NCBI GenBank assembly: GCA_900766745.1
Contig: CAAFWR010000069.1
Coordinates: 1 to 37,465, forward strand
Length of the DNA: 37,465 nt
From: Methanobacteriaceae archaeon
GTDB lineage: Archaea; Methanobacteriota; Methanobacteria; Methanobacteriales; Methanobacteriaceae
Direction: 5' to 3'
Positions 7,025 to 16,108 of this stretch are shown one piece after another. Position 1 is the first letter of the stretch, and every line of letters starts with the position of its first letter. The translations under genes were made by a program, and so were the position numbers. Under the pieces are notes generated by a model that searched no databases, was not told the origin of the DNA, and saw only the letters and a program-made list of their open reading frames with translations.

Positions 7025-7585
7025 TTATTTATCGCTTTCAAGTTCATCAATGTAAACGCCCATTTTTTCAATCCATGCATCTTTAATTAACTCATCAGTA
7101 GCTATAACTGCAACAATATTGCCTACAGACATGTCTTTAATTACCTTAAATCCTTCAGGGAGTATTCTAAAGACCGCATCATAAATTCTTCTCTGTAAGT
7201 TAGAATGAGGATCATCGATAACCATTTCAGCTAAATCAGTTTTGTCTCCTGGAAGTTCTATATTGAATCTGGTTGGCTGGTAAATATCCTCTCTTGAATA
7301 CATAAACCAAAGATTCTTCAATATATTTGGCAAATAATTCTCATTTTCAACAAATATATCTGTAACATCTTCATCTTTCTTAAAAGTGATTTTAGCAACA
7401 TCTTCAAGCTTTTTAACTGAAGATGTTTTTTTCATTTTAATAGCTAGTATGAAAACAGGTTCTCTAGGGTCTACAAATGCTTTCAAATCATCAACAGCAG
7501 GTCCAAGAACTAAATCCTGAAATATCTGTTTGATAATCATTTCATAAACTTCTGCACCTTTTTCATCATAGCATTCAACTAACAT
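7025..7585 (-). CDS. Methanogenesis marker protein 17
   Basis: A 186-residue soluble protein matching the methanogen-specific marker 17 family in length and sequence style (N-terminal LVECYDEKGAEVYEMIIKQI; central GDKTDLAEMVIDDPHSN; C-terminal EGFKVIKDMSVGNIVAVIA). Marker 17 has been reported as a component of the ATP-dependent methyl-coenzyme M reductase activation complex. The ATG follows the mmp15 stop by 15 bases, with GGGATGAT as ribosome-binding site, so it is co-transcribed. No metal-binding cysteine motif is visible. Confidence 0.9.
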   Translation of the reverse strand: MLVECYDEKGAEVYEMIIKQIFQDLVLGPAVDDLKAFVDPREPVFILAIKMKKTSSVKKLEDVAKITFKKDEDVTDIFVENENYLPNILKNLWFMYSREDIYQPTRFNIELPGDKTDLAEMVIDDPHSNLQRRIYDAVFRILPEGFKVIKDMSVGNIVAVIATDELIKDAWIEKMGVYIDELESDK

Positions 7586-7600
7586 AAAATCATCCCATGA

Positions 7601-8839
7601 TTATTTGTCTTGTCTGTGTCCCATTCCAGATACTAAAAGTGCTGCTCCAACAGCTCCAATGTGTTGTGAGTATTCAGGGACGATAACATCAATTCCACCT
7701 AACATTTCACTAACCGCTTCAACAAGACCTGAAATTAAGGAAGTTCCTCCCACTTGTATAAGTGGTTCTCTTAAGTCAATTTCTTGAAGTTGTTGTTCAT
7801 AAACTTGTTCTGCAACAGAGTGACATGCTGCAGCAGCAGCATCAGCTTTAGAACCTCCTGCTGCTAAAGTAGTAACTAAATCTTGAATACCGAATACAAT
7901 ACAGTAACTGTTTAGTAATGCTTTACGATAATCTCCTTTTAAAGCTAATGGGCCTAATTGGTCAATAGTTACATCCAAACGGCGAGAAGTCATATCTAAA
8001 AATCTTCCAGATGCACCAGCACAGATACCACCCATTGTGAAGTTATCAGGAATACCATCATTTACGGTAATCACCTTATTGTCCATACCACCAATATCCA
8101 ACACAGTAGCTTCACCTTTTTGGTGTCCTGCTAAATAAACTGCTCCTTTTGCATTAACAGATAATTCTTCCTGAATCAATTCAGCATTTAACTTTTTACC
8201 AATGTTAATACGACCATAACCGGTAGTTCCAATACCGTCCACATCATCAATAGTATATTCAGTATCTGCAAATGCTTCATCAACACCAATGAAAACAGAT
8301 TCCATAATATCCTTTGTTTCAGTCCAACCGGTTCCAATAACCTTGTTGTTTTCCATAGCTACAACTTTGGTAGTTGTTGAACCTGAATCAATACCTAATG
8401 TTAATCCTTCTTGTTTTTCACGAGCAAGAATATTTCTACGTGTTACAGTAGTTGCCAATGCCTCCATACGAATAAAGAGCTCATCCGCTTTGGTTCTTTC
8501 AGTGAATGAATAAGTTACAACAGGGATACGTGTATTGTCCTGAATAAATTTACGGACAGCATTTCTTACAAGGGCCCCTTCTGCACATCTAAAACAGGTT
8601 GCAATAAATACAGCATCGGCTTTGCTTTTTCCTTCAACAATTGACATTGCCCTTGCAATCATGAGTTTTAAGCTTGAACTTTGAGCTGAAAAACCAAATT
8701 TGGCACAAGCTTCTTCAATATAATCCAAGTCAATTTCTGGAAGAACGATTTCTGCTCCAAATGTAAGAGCTGCCTTTTCAATTTCTTTTTGAACTCCACT
8801 ATATTCTGTACCACATGAAACTAAAGCTATTTTTACCAT
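7601..8839 (-). CDS. Methanogenesis marker protein 15 (activase-like ATPase)
   Basis: A 412-residue protein of the BadF/BcrAD/HgdC activator type. The N-terminal part ([19 protein letters not shown] near 82-85) is followed by an ASKHA nucleotide-binding domain starting [13 protein letters not shown] (about 148-160), with [13 protein letters not shown] further on, the Cys-containing segment that holds a shared 4Fe-4S cluster in related activases, and a final [12 protein letters not shown] phosphate-binding motif. The family couples ATP hydrolysis to low-potential electron injection; here the target is probably methyl-CoM reductase or its activation machinery. I start it at ATG 8839, not at the in-frame codon at 8866, because GGAGG lies just before 8839 and the mmp5 stop codon is one base away. 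Confidence 0.92.
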   Translation of the reverse strand: MVKIALVSCGTEYSGVQKEIEKAALTFGAEIVLPEIDLDYIEEACAKFGFSAQSSSLKLMIARAMSIVEGKSKADAVFIATCFRCAEGALVRNAVRKFIQDNTRIPVVTYSFTERTKADELFIRMEALATTVTRRNILAREKQEGLTLGIDSGSTTTKVVAMENNKVIGTGWTETKDIMESVFIGVDEAFADTEYTIDDVDGIGTTGYGRINIGKKLNAELIQEELSVNAKGAVYLAGHQKGEATVLDIGGMDNKVITVNDGIPDNFTMGGICAGASGRFLDMTSRRLDVTIDQLGPLALKGDYRKALLNSYCIVFGIQDLVTTLAAGGSKADAAAAACHSVAEQVYEQQLQEIDLREPLIQVGGTSLISGLVEAVSEMLGGIDVIVPEYSQHIGAVGAALLVSGMGHRQDK

Positions 8840-8840
8840 T

Positions 8841-9299
8841 TTAGTCCTCCTCTTCAACAAGTTCATCTAATGAATCTAAGAAATCATTAATCGCATTAAC
8901 CATCTCATAGGTTTCGTCCTTATCTGTAGGGTAATCAACTTCCAAAGTTGGAATGTCTTTTGTTCTAAGCAAATAAGTTGAAAGTTCATTTGTTCTAGCA
9001 CAACCAACACAACCAAAACCAAATGGTGCTCCATCAACAATAATAGCTGCTTCTGCCTCGTCTATTAAAGGTCCGATAATTGACATTCTTCCACGAACAC
9101 CTGATGGAACTTCAATAGCTGCATATTTAAGTCCTTTAATAGGATCCTCCTCTGTAATGTTCATTGGAGGAGAATCAATTTCAGGATCTTTAATTTTCTG
9201 CCTAATCTGTTTTTGGAGTACTAAAGGAGTATGTCCTTTTCTTTCAATTAAATCTGCTAAAATTAATGAGTTTGGAGGGTAAATACCTACTTTTGCCAT
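8841..9299 (-). CDS. Methanogenesis marker protein 5
   Basis: A 152-residue methanogen-specific protein: [20 protein letters not shown] at the start, [33 protein letters not shown], then [14 protein letters not shown] with a conserved CxxC. Biochemical role unknown; the CVGC pair might bind metal or be redox-active. The ATG at 9299 is preceded by GGTGA with 5-base spacing; the GTG at 9308 sits inside that ribosome-binding site and is unlikely as start. It ends one base before mmp15 and is embedded in the marker-gene operon. Confidence 0.92.
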   Translation of the reverse strand: MAKVGIYPPNSLILADLIERKGHTPLVLQKQIRQKIKDPEIDSPPMNITEEDPIKGLKYAAIEVPSGVRGRMSIIGPLIDEAEAAIIVDGAPFGFGCVGCARTNELSTYLLRTKDIPTLEVDYPTDKDETYEMVNAINDFLDSLDELVEEED

Positions 9300-9312
9300 A
9301 ATAATCACCTAC

Positions 9313-9768
9313 TTAAGATTCATTCATAATATCTTTAACTAAATCAACTGCAACTGGATGTTTTTTAGGTACAGTAACATCTTTTCTTTTCTCCAATGCT
9401 TCTGCCACATCCCCAAGTAATCTGAATTCTTTTTCCATTTGATGGAAACCTTCACGAGGACCAAATCTATGACCCCTACATCTTCTTGGATCTCCTGGTG
9501 CAAATCCCCTTTCTTTAGTGAAGATATGACTTGGATCCAATCTTCTTACTGCTTTTAAAGCTTCTTTTACATCTTTTTCTTTCCCACTAACCATAGCTCC
9601 ATAACAGGTATTTTTAATAGTTAATGGTAAGTCAAGCATATGCATTTCACTTACAATTTCACTTTCACTTACTCTAGCGCCTGGAGCAAGGATAATCATA
9701 CGAGTTATTACATCAGGGTCCCAGTCTTCTTTACTTAAGTCAGGACTCGGGCATAAATTCTGTGACAT
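9313..9768 (-). CDS. Methanogenesis marker protein 6
   Basis: A 151-residue methanogen-specific protein starting [20 protein letters not shown], with [26 protein letters not shown] and a basic [20 protein letters not shown] block. It has been discussed among proteins associated with methyl-CoM reductase activation. The start at 9768 is chosen for its GGAG site about 9 bases upstream; in-frame starts further upstream would lie deeper in mmp3. Even so, it overlaps the mmp3 3' end by 29 bases, implying translational coupling. It is separated from mmp5 by 13 bases. Confidence 0.9.
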   Translation of the reverse strand: MSQNLCPSPDLSKEDWDPDVITRMIILAPGARVSESEIVSEMHMLDLPLTIKNTCYGAMVSGKEKDVKEALKAVRRLDPSHIFTKERGFAPGDPRRCRGHRFGPREGFHQMEKEFRLLGDVAEALEKRKDVTVPKKHPVAVDLVKDIMNES

Positions 9769-11287
9769 ATAAAACATCTCCATCTTTAAGTTTTTCAAGA
9801 ATTTCAAAATCACTACAGACTTTTCCTACAATATTAGTTGCAGTAAATGACTCTGCAGTAGGACCGAATTCATTATTATCTTCAAATCTAACACCGATTA
9901 AACCAACATTTTTAGCAGACATATTTGTAACACCAATTTCGCCTGCTTTAACAATATCTGTTGGAGTATTTTCAGGAATTAATCCTTTAGCTGCAGAATT
10001 GTTTCCTTGGAAAATGACTATTTTCATTCCAGGAACTGAAAAATGAACTTTCAAACTACCAATAGGATTTTCAGCAAGCCCTGTTAATTTTTCAAAGTAC
10101 CACTTGGTTCTTGGTGCTTCATCAGTCAAGTCAACAGTGCATAAATCCTCCTTATTAATTCCTTTAGTGAAAATTTTGCCTTCTTTAAGAATATCCACAG
10201 TATAATGTGGTGTTTGAGATACGATTATTGCATCATCATCAGTTACGCCATCACGAATCTGAGTTATGCCAAGAGAATCTAACAACTCACTTGCTTCTTT
10301 TTGAGTTGTATTTAAAGTCATGATTCTTTGTTGTTCTGAAATTACAGTTATATAATCATCTTTTTTAGCTATATCCATAATTTCCATACCTTTAGTAATA
10401 TGGCCAACAGTTGTATGACTTGGTTCTAAAACCCTATTTTCACGATAAACATAAACCCTTCCAACACCTACACCAGTATTTCTAACAGTAATGGTTCCTT
10501 TACCTCTTGGAGTAAGATCTTCTTGAGGCTTATCAATACCCTGCAGTTCATAAAAACCAATAAATGAATTTGAATCAAAAGTAGCTTTGATTTTACCGTT
10601 GCTGATAAGGCTGAATAAATGTTCAGCACAAACTGGTGAATTTTCATCAATGTCAAATGAGACATAGGTGTATAATTCATTACCATCTTCTAAAACGATA
10701 TCCAAATCAGATACTGACAATGCATTAGTAGTTACACTACGTTCAACAATTGGCTCAACAGCCATTACAGTATCACGTTCTGTTAGTAAGTCTAAAGTTT
10801 TCTTTCCACCAATGATTCTTGCGAAAATACCTTTATTAAATGGTGGTACACTGTAAACATTAGTAATATTCTCTTTAATTAAGATCATGTGAGTTGATTC
10901 ATTACTAAAACTAGATAAGCTTAAAACAACATCTCCTTCATAATATTTATATTCATCAGATGTCGGTTCGAGATTAGTTACAATAGGACCAATAGCTACC
11001 TCACTAGAAGTTGACCAACGAATATTAAGATTATCAAAAAGACTATAATTTTCTTTCCACAAATCGATTAAAGGAGCCACTTCTTCTCCTTCAAGTAATT
11101 CAATGATTATAGAACCTTTATTGGTTATAATCTTATATTTACTAATATTTTTCTCTAATTCTTCTTTTCCTCTTATTAAACAGAGAATACTTCCTGGAGA
11201 ATATGGAGCGTTAGCCAGTTCAATAACGTCTTTGATTGTTGAACCCTCTTCAACTTCCATCTCTCCACCATTGACTTTAATTAACAT
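9740..11287 (-). CDS. Methanogenesis marker protein 3 (cyclophilin-like domains)
   Basis: A 515-residue protein. The first 60 or so residues ([20 protein letters not shown]) look like a ubiquitin/ThiS-like small beta-grasp segment. The middle and C-terminal parts contain repeated domains with [34 protein letters not shown] and [20 protein letters not shown] patterns, matching the marker 3 family (archaeal cyclophilin-like, UPF0288). The protein has been reported in the methyl-CoM reductase activation complex. The start at ATG 11287 has GGAGA 5 bases upstream; the in-frame ATG at 11311 has no such site. It lies 42 bases after the mmp2 stop. Confidence 0.92.
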   Translation of the reverse strand: MLIKVNGGEMEVEEGSTIKDVIELANAPYSPGSILCLIRGKEELEKNISKYKIITNKGSIIIELLEGEEVAPLIDLWKENYSLFDNLNIRWSTSSEVAIGPIVTNLEPTSDEYKYYEGDVVLSLSSFSNESTHMILIKENITNVYSVPPFNKGIFARIIGGKKTLDLLTERDTVMAVEPIVERSVTTNALSVSDLDIVLEDGNELYTYVSFDIDENSPVCAEHLFSLISNGKIKATFDSNSFIGFYELQGIDKPQEDLTPRGKGTITVRNTGVGVGRVYVYRENRVLEPSHTTVGHITKGMEIMDIAKKDDYITVISEQQRIMTLNTTQKEASELLDSLGITQIRDGVTDDDAIIVSQTPHYTVDILKEGKIFTKGINKEDLCTVDLTDEAPRTKWYFEKLTGLAENPIGSLKVHFSVPGMKIVIFQGNNSAAKGLIPENTPTDIVKAGEIGVTNMSAKNVGLIGVRFEDNNEFGPTAESFTATNIVGKVCSDFEILEKLKDGDVLYVTEFMPES

Positions 11288-11329
11288 ACAATCTCCTAAA
11301 TAAGAATTCATTTATAAAATAATTATTAT

Positions 11330-12304
11330 TCATACACCTTTAAAAACAGGATTTATTTTTTGATTAAATAACTCTATCTTTTCATCGCCACTTACAACAA
11401 AAAGACTTTCATCATCAATTACATCACCTACAACTGCAGCAGTTATTGAAAATTTAGCTAAATAATCAATAATAGCTTCGCAATCTTTTTCTGATGCAGT
11501 AAAAACAAAACCAGAACCAGGATACATTTTAAGCCAAGTATCCCATTCAATACCCTCAGCTTTAGGAATATCCTCTAAATCAACAATAGCTCCTTTACCT
11601 GAAGCCTCTAAAAGCATTTCAAGAGTTCCTAAAATTCCAGGATTACTTATATCCTTTCCAGATTTAATATAATCCTTTTCAGCTAAGTATTGTACAGCAG
11701 TTATTTGGTCTTGGACTAATTTAGCCTCTTTATCATATGTAGTATCCCAATTTAAAGCAAACATATCATGAGGCTTACCATCTAAATCAATAGCTACAAT
11801 AATTTTATCTCCTATTTGGGCATTAAAACTAGTAACAAGCTTATCCTTTTGAGCAATTCCAACAATAGCTACTCCCAAAGAATCAACAGTAGCATCAGGA
11901 TGCAAGTGACCACCTACCATCGGAACACCAAATTTTAAACAACCATCCTTAATTCCAGTAAGTAACTCTCCATATATCTCATCATTAGCTATTGACATAA
12001 TATTAACCATTGCAAGAGGTTTAGCTCCCATAGCTGCAATATCATTTACATTTACAAGAACTGCACAATATCCGGCCCAATAAGGATTGACATCCATAAT
12101 CTGACCCCATATTCCGTCAGCAGCTATTAGTAATGCCTGATTGTTTCCAATATCAATAGCTGATGCATCGTCACCTATATCAATAATAACATTCCCAGAG
12201 ACATTGTAAGCGTCTTCCAGTAATGAAATAACATTATTAATAGAATTCTTCCGGGTAACACCTTCAAATTCCTGAATTGATTTAGTTAGAGTTTTTAAAT
12301 CCAA
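11330..12304 (-). CDS. Methanogenesis marker protein 2 (AIR synthase/SelD-like fold)
   Basis: A 324-residue protein of the PurM/SelD/HypE/ThiL superfamily. Signatures are IDIGDDASAIDIG (about 41-53), a basal NVNDIAAMGAKPLAMVNIMS (104-123), GGHLHPDATVDSLGVAI (about 144-160) and the C-terminal NPGILGTLEMLLEASGKGA. Enzymes of the superfamily form phosphorylated or ATP-activated products, but the substrate here is not known. Translation seems to begin at TTG 12304, since MDLKTLTKS aligns with the expected family start and GGAAGTG lies 8 bases upstream; no ATG is near. It sits between DUF2117 and mmp3 in the marker operon. Confidence 0.88.
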   Translation of the reverse strand: MDLKTLTKSIQEFEGVTRKNSINNVISLLEDAYNVSGNVIIDIGDDASAIDIGNNQALLIAADGIWGQIMDVNPYWAGYCAVLVNVNDIAAMGAKPLAMVNIMSIANDEIYGELLTGIKDGCLKFGVPMVGGHLHPDATVDSLGVAIVGIAQKDKLVTSFNAQIGDKIIVAIDLDGKPHDMFALNWDTTYDKEAKLVQDQITAVQYLAEKDYIKSGKDISNPGILGTLEMLLEASGKGAIVDLEDIPKAEGIEWDTWLKMYPGSGFVFTASEKDCEAIIDYLAKFSITAAVVGDVIDDESLFVVSGDEKIELFNQKINPVFKGV

Positions 12305-12329
12305 TAGAATACACTTCCATAACCAATTA

Positions 12330-13454
12330 TTAAATAACTTTAAGTTTATATTTGCAATTCATATTATATAATATTTCAATTATAGCATTTCTTATATTAA
12401 AATCCTCAGGATTGTCAAACTCTAAAACTGGAGCATTATTGAATATTTCATCAAAAATTTTACCTCCCACAATGTCATCGAAACCGCTTTCAACTTCAAA
12501 TATTATTGAACCTGGTGTTTTGAATCCATGTTCTACAACTTTATCTAAATCTCCATCTGTAATTCCTATTATTGGTATTTCAAATCTATAAAGAATATCT
12601 GAAGAAATTAAAGTTGTATCGTCCCCTATAGTTACAACCAAATCTGCATCCTTATATTTGTATATATCTTCACCTGCATGATCTACAAATGCTATTTTAA
12701 AAGAGCCATTATTCTGTTCCCTTTCCAATATTCTCGGATTAACGTCACTTTTTCTCAAAAGTCCCGTTTTAATAATGGCCGATTTTAAATCTATTTTAGA
12801 AAGTTTTTCAACACCATGAGCTTTTAAAACACCGCCAACAATATCTACAATATAACCATCTTCGGCTATTAAAACAACCTTGTCAGAAGTGGATTTTCCA
12901 ATAACCACGCTGTTGACCATTATATTTTCATTAGGACTTACCCCATGAACAATTCTATGAGTCATATTATCATTAGAATCATCTTTGAAATGAGCTTCAT
13001 AAATCTCATCAGGATTTACTTTATTAAGGTTAAATTTGGAAGCTATTTCATCTGCAATATTGTCTGCCTCACCATCCCAGACAATGACACTACCATCCTC
13101 TTCCCCCGGACGTTCTATTTGAATTAAAGGAATGTGATTATTTTCGATTTTATCAAAATAGTGGTTTACAACCTTATATCCGAAAACTTGACCTGTAACA
13201 TGAGATTTGCCATAGTTTAAAAGAAATATGATATCCTTATTCTCATCATTGAAAAGTTTTAAAGATTCGCTTGGAACCAGTTTCTTTGAAATATCGATTA
13301 TTCCTTCTAATGAACTGTCAATAACTGCAGTTCTTCCCATTGTTCCCCCAAGTCTTGCTGAAACATTACCCCAACTGTTTAATAAGTCCATTATTGTTTT
13401 TGCATATCCTGAATCTATAATATTCGGACCGTGAACTACAACTCCAATTTCCAT
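12330..13454 (-). CDS. DUF2117-family protein, NAD-kinase-like C-terminal motif
   Basis: A 374-residue archaeal protein of unknown function, starting MEIGVVVHGPNIIDSGYAK, with NVSARLGGTMGRTAVIDS and GQVFGYKVV in the first third. The last third has ADLVVTIGDDTTLISSDILY and EIPIIGITDGDLDK, which resemble the GGDGT nucleotide-binding loop and following strand of NAD/diacylglycerol-kinase-like folds; this resemblance is my reading and not a proven homology. ATG 13454 has GAGGT six bases upstream and follows the nob1 stop by 10 bases. The in-frame frame upstream to 13592 overlaps nob1 and is rejected. Its place next to mmp2 hints at a role in coenzyme or methanogenesis biology. Confidence 0.75.
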   Translation of the reverse strand: MEIGVVVHGPNIIDSGYAKTIMDLLNSWGNVSARLGGTMGRTAVIDSSLEGIIDISKKLVPSESLKLFNDENKDIIFLLNYGKSHVTGQVFGYKVVNHYFDKIENNHIPLIQIERPGEEDGSVIVWDGEADNIADEIASKFNLNKVNPDEIYEAHFKDDSNDNMTHRIVHGVSPNENIMVNSVVIGKSTSDKVVLIAEDGYIVDIVGGVLKAHGVEKLSKIDLKSAIIKTGLLRKSDVNPRILEREQNNGSFKIAFVDHAGEDIYKYKDADLVVTIGDDTTLISSDILYRFEIPIIGITDGDLDKVVEHGFKTPGSIIFEVESGFDDIVGGKIFDEIFNNAPVLEFDNPEDFNIRNAIIEILYNMNCKYKLKVI

Positions 13455-13464
13455 TTTAAACCTC

Positions 13465-13962
13465 TTATATGATTCTTTTTTTATATAATTTCGAACCACA
13501 AATCTCACAATCTTCAAATAGATAGTCGTTATCATATTCTTTTTTACAACCAGAACATACCTTTCTCCAGTTATAGACTTCTTTAATCCCATATGTTAAA
13601 ATTGAAGAAAATGGAATGTCAAGCATCTTTAAAGTGTTTTGAATTGTATAATCATCAGTAATAACTTTAATATTCTTATTTTTAGAAAAAAATTCTAATG
13701 CTAAAGCTATAACAGATTTGTCCTGATTTGAAAGTCTAAGATTATCACCAGATTTTGATATTATTTCATCAACTTCATCTATAAATTCTTTTTTTGTTTC
13801 ATTAATATCTAATTTACCCTCCTTTATTGAAGTTTCAAGTAGCAATTTAGATTTAAAATCTTTTATTTCAGAAGCTATTTCTGGTGTTGTATGATTATTA
13901 TCCGTATCTAATGGAAAACCATTAATAAAAGCTGAAGCATCTAAAATATAATCTATTCTCAT
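13465..13962 (-). CDS. nob1: Nob1-like rRNA endonuclease (PIN domain plus zinc ribbon)
   Basis: A 165-residue protein. The PIN nuclease domain (1-125) has its acidic residues in LDASAFI (Asp 8), QDKSVIALALE (Asp 81) and ITDDYTIQN (Asp 103-104). The C-terminal zinc ribbon uses Cys 136, 139, 152 and 155. This is the layout of archaeal Nob1, which cleaves the 3' end of pre-16S rRNA. No Shine-Dalgarno precedes the ATG, and an 8-bp palindrome sits 20-43 bases upstream where a leaderless promoter would lie. It is first in the long minus-strand run leading into the marker genes. Confidence 0.88.
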   Translation of the reverse strand: MRIDYILDASAFINGFPLDTDNNHTTPEIASEIKDFKSKLLLETSIKEGKLDINETKKEFIDEVDEIISKSGDNLRLSNQDKSVIALALEFFSKNKNIKVITDDYTIQNTLKMLDIPFSSILTYGIKEVYNWRKVCSGCKKEYDNDYLFEDCEICGSKLYKKRII

Positions 13963-13981
13963 AGAATTTTATTTAATTTCT

Positions 13982-14005
13982 AAAACTAATAAAGCTTTTA
14001 GTTTT
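13982..14005. promoter_or_regulatory. Perfect 8-bp inverted repeat over the presumed nob1 promoter
   Basis: AAAACTAA and TTAGTTTT are exactly complementary around TAAAGCTT, whose centre is the palindrome AAGCTT. The dyad is 20-43 bases before the nob1 ATG, where TATA elements of a leaderless transcript should be (minus strand CTTTATTA inside it). It may be an operator, for example for the divergent regulator, or simply an RNA hairpin. Confidence 0.4.
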
Positions 14006-14052
14006 TCCTAAAACTTGAAGAAACTTTTAATAAAATTTGGAAAAAATTTGGT

Positions 14053-14065
14053 AAATATATATAAA
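14053..14065 (+). promoter_or_regulatory. Putative TATA box of the regulator array
   Basis: AAATATATATAAA is a strong archaeal TATA-like element about 100 bases before the first regulator ATG (14163), predicting a leader of about 75 bases. The rest of the 200-base divergent gap with nob1 is AT-rich, without a gene. Confidence 0.4.
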
Positions 14066-14162
14066 TTCGTTTAGTTAATATAATAATTACATCAAATTTC
14101 TTTATAAAAATAAAAAGAAAACTGAATAAAAGAAGATTCAAATAAAAATAAATGTGATTATT

Positions 14163-14969
14163 ATGAAAGCACATACAAAACATTTCGAGGATTTCGGAAA
14201 AGTTCAAGATGAAATAAAGTTTCTAACAAAGTCCGAAATCAGACTCGAAATACTTAAATGTCTTGATGAATCACCTTATACAGTGAAAGAGATTGTAGAA
14301 AATACTGGCATGACTTATAGTTCAGTGTCAAGTAATATGAATAAACTGGAGAAAAATAAGAATATCTACAAAAAGGACAACAAGTTTAGAATCAGCTATT
14401 TAACTAAAATATATTTTGAAAATATTATTCATTTTAAAAAATCTTTAGAAGTTATTAGTAATTTTGAAGAATTTTGGAATAAGCATGATATTAATAATTT
14501 AGATTATGATTCAGTTAAGAATATAACTGATCTTTATGATTCAGAACTTGTAAAATCTACATCAACAGATATTTACAAAATATACAACACTATAAAAGCC
14601 CAAATAGTAAATTCAAAAAAGATAATGGCTATTTTTCCTTACCTACATCCTGATTTTCCAAAACTAGTTGAAGACGAACTTAGAAAAGGTGCTGAAATCC
14701 AACTAATTATTAATGATGCAATATACAAAAGCTTAATATTAGGAATTGATGAAGATTTAAGGAAAGAATGTTTAAAAAATAAAAAACTTAAAATTCATAC
14801 TGTTAAAAATGATTTGAAGATTTATTTAACAATCTGCGATGATGAAATGAGTTTAGGTCTTTTTAAAAATGATAATAGTTTTGATCAGAACAGAATATTG
14901 ATTTCATCCGCTAAACAAGCCAGAAGATGGGCTGAAAAGTTATTTGCTCAAATAAAAGAAGAATTGTAG
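14163..14969 (+). CDS. Winged-helix regulator, FilR1/DUF1724 type (1)
   Basis: A 268-residue transcription factor. An N-terminal winged helix (about 20-80; KSEIRLEILKCL, then a TVKEIVENTGMTYSSVSSNM recognition-helix region) precedes an alpha/beta sensor domain ending in MSLGLFKNDNSFDQNRILIS and ARRWAEKLF. This C-terminal pattern is shared with the regulators at 14978 and 32690 and matches the methanogen FilR1 (DUF1724) family, where the sensor has been linked to acyl-homoserine-lactone-like signals in Methanothrix; the ligand here is unknown. ATG 14163 is chosen over GTG 14154 because GTGAT is the likely ribosome-binding site. It is followed after 8 bases by its paralogue. Confidence 0.82.
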   Translation: MKAHTKHFEDFGKVQDEIKFLTKSEIRLEILKCLDESPYTVKEIVENTGMTYSSVSSNMNKLEKNKNIYKKDNKFRISYLTKIYFENIIHFKKSLEVISNFEEFWNKHDINNLDYDSVKNITDLYDSELVKSTSTDIYKIYNTIKAQIVNSKKIMAIFPYLHPDFPKLVEDELRKGAEIQLIINDAIYKSLILGIDEDLRKECLKNKKLKIHTVKNDLKIYLTICDDEMSLGLFKNDNSFDQNRILISSAKQARRWAEKLFAQIKEEL

Positions 14970-14977
14970 GTGAAAAC

Positions 14978-15772
14978 ATGAAAGCACGTAACTATAAAGA
15001 GATGAAATATATCCTTACGTCAACCATGAGAACTAAACTTATAATAAGTATGCATGAAAAATCAAAAAATTTAGAGGATTTGAGAAACGAACTAAACAAA
15101 CCTTCAGCAACAATATTGCATGGGCTGAAAGAGCTTGAAAACTTAAGTTATGTGAAAAAATTAAATAAATATTACTCCCTTACCTCAAAGGGATATCTTT
15201 TAGCTGTAAATATGATAAAACTTATTGAAAATTGGTATTCTATTGACCATAATAAAATATTTTGGAATAACCATTCATTGGAATATCTACCTGAAGATTT
15301 AATGAATAACTTATACCAATTGAAAGAAGCAGACTGCATAACATCAACGAATAATGATTTATCTAAAGCATTAACTACATATATAAATCTAATTTCAGAA
15401 TGTGAGAATTTAAAAATAATATTGCCAATATTTTCTGAAATCCATTTAAATAAAATTATAGAACTTCTCCAAAAAGAAGAGATAAGGAATATTGAATTAA
15501 TAACCCTGCCCGAAATAGTAGATTCAATTAAGTTGAATCCAATATACTATAATACTTTCAAAAATGATGAAAATGTCAATGTTTACATTTTGAAAAAACA
15601 TGTGAACATTTATTTAACCATCTGTGAGAATTTTATGACCATGAACCTGTTTTTTAAGGATGGGCATTTTGATGATTCGCAACTATTGATTGACAAAAGT
15701 GAAAATGGGATAAAATGGGGTGAAGATTTATTTGAATACTATAAAAAAAATACAACAAGGTTAATATTGTGA
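14978..15772 (+). CDS. Winged-helix regulator, FilR1/DUF1724 type (2)
   Basis: A 264-residue paralogue of the gene before it, only 8 bases away, with a GGTGAAAAC site before ATG. The winged-helix part (about 8-70) contains MRTKLIISMHEKSKNLEDLR and SATILHGLKELENLSYVKK. The sensor domain keeps the ending MNLFFKDGHFDDSQLLID and IKWGEDLF. It is clearly diverged from copy 1, so the duplication is old. The two may form a heterodimer or an auto-regulatory pair. Confidence 0.8.
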   Translation: MKARNYKEMKYILTSTMRTKLIISMHEKSKNLEDLRNELNKPSATILHGLKELENLSYVKKLNKYYSLTSKGYLLAVNMIKLIENWYSIDHNKIFWNNHSLEYLPEDLMNNLYQLKEADCITSTNNDLSKALTTYINLISECENLKIILPIFSEIHLNKIIELLQKEEIRNIELITLPEIVDSIKLNPIYYNTFKNDENVNVYILKKHVNIYLTICENFMTMNLFFKDGHFDDSQLLIDKSENGIKWGEDLFEYYKKNTTRLIL

Positions 15773-15799
15773 ATAGAAAAAATGAATTAAGGTGTGAAA

Positions 15800-16108
15800 A
15801 TGGAGATCTTAGAAGATATTATATTAAGAAGGAAAGGAGGAAAAACTTCTTTAAAAATAATACACCTACTATTAGATACTCCGTGTAATATAAATCAAAT
15901 AGCAAAGATAATGAATATCAATTATAGTACTGTGAATTATCATGTAAAAGTTTTGGTGGAAAATAAGATACTGGTAAAAAAATCAGAAGGGTATGGTGCA
16001 CTTTACATGGTTTCCTCAAGTTTAAGAAAAAATATGGAACAATATAATAACGTTAAAAGAGAATTAGAAAAAAGAATTAATATGCTTCAAGAAGCTGATA
16101 AAAAATGA
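15800..16108 (+). CDS. Small ArsR-like winged-helix regulator
   Basis: A 102-residue protein that is little more than a winged helix: TSLKIIHLLLDTPCNINQIA, then NINYSTVNYHVKVLVENKIL as recognition helix and wing, and a short C-terminal helix (KRELEKRINMLQEAD) suited to dimerisation. No sensor domain and no ArsR metal-binding cysteine motif. ATG 15800 is preceded by GGTG with 5-base spacing, better than the GTG at 15794. Its last codons overlap the moaB start by 4 bases (ATGA), so the two are translationally coupled. Confidence 0.78.
   Translation: MEILEDIILRRKGGKTSLKIIHLLLDTPCNINQIAKIMNINYSTVNYHVKVLVENKILVKKSEGYGALYMVSSSLRKNMEQYNNVKRELEKRINMLQEADKK

Noticed and set aside
9762..10046. Plus-strand frame opposite mmp3
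   Set aside because: The minus strand encodes a complete marker protein 3 here; no start signal on the plus strand.
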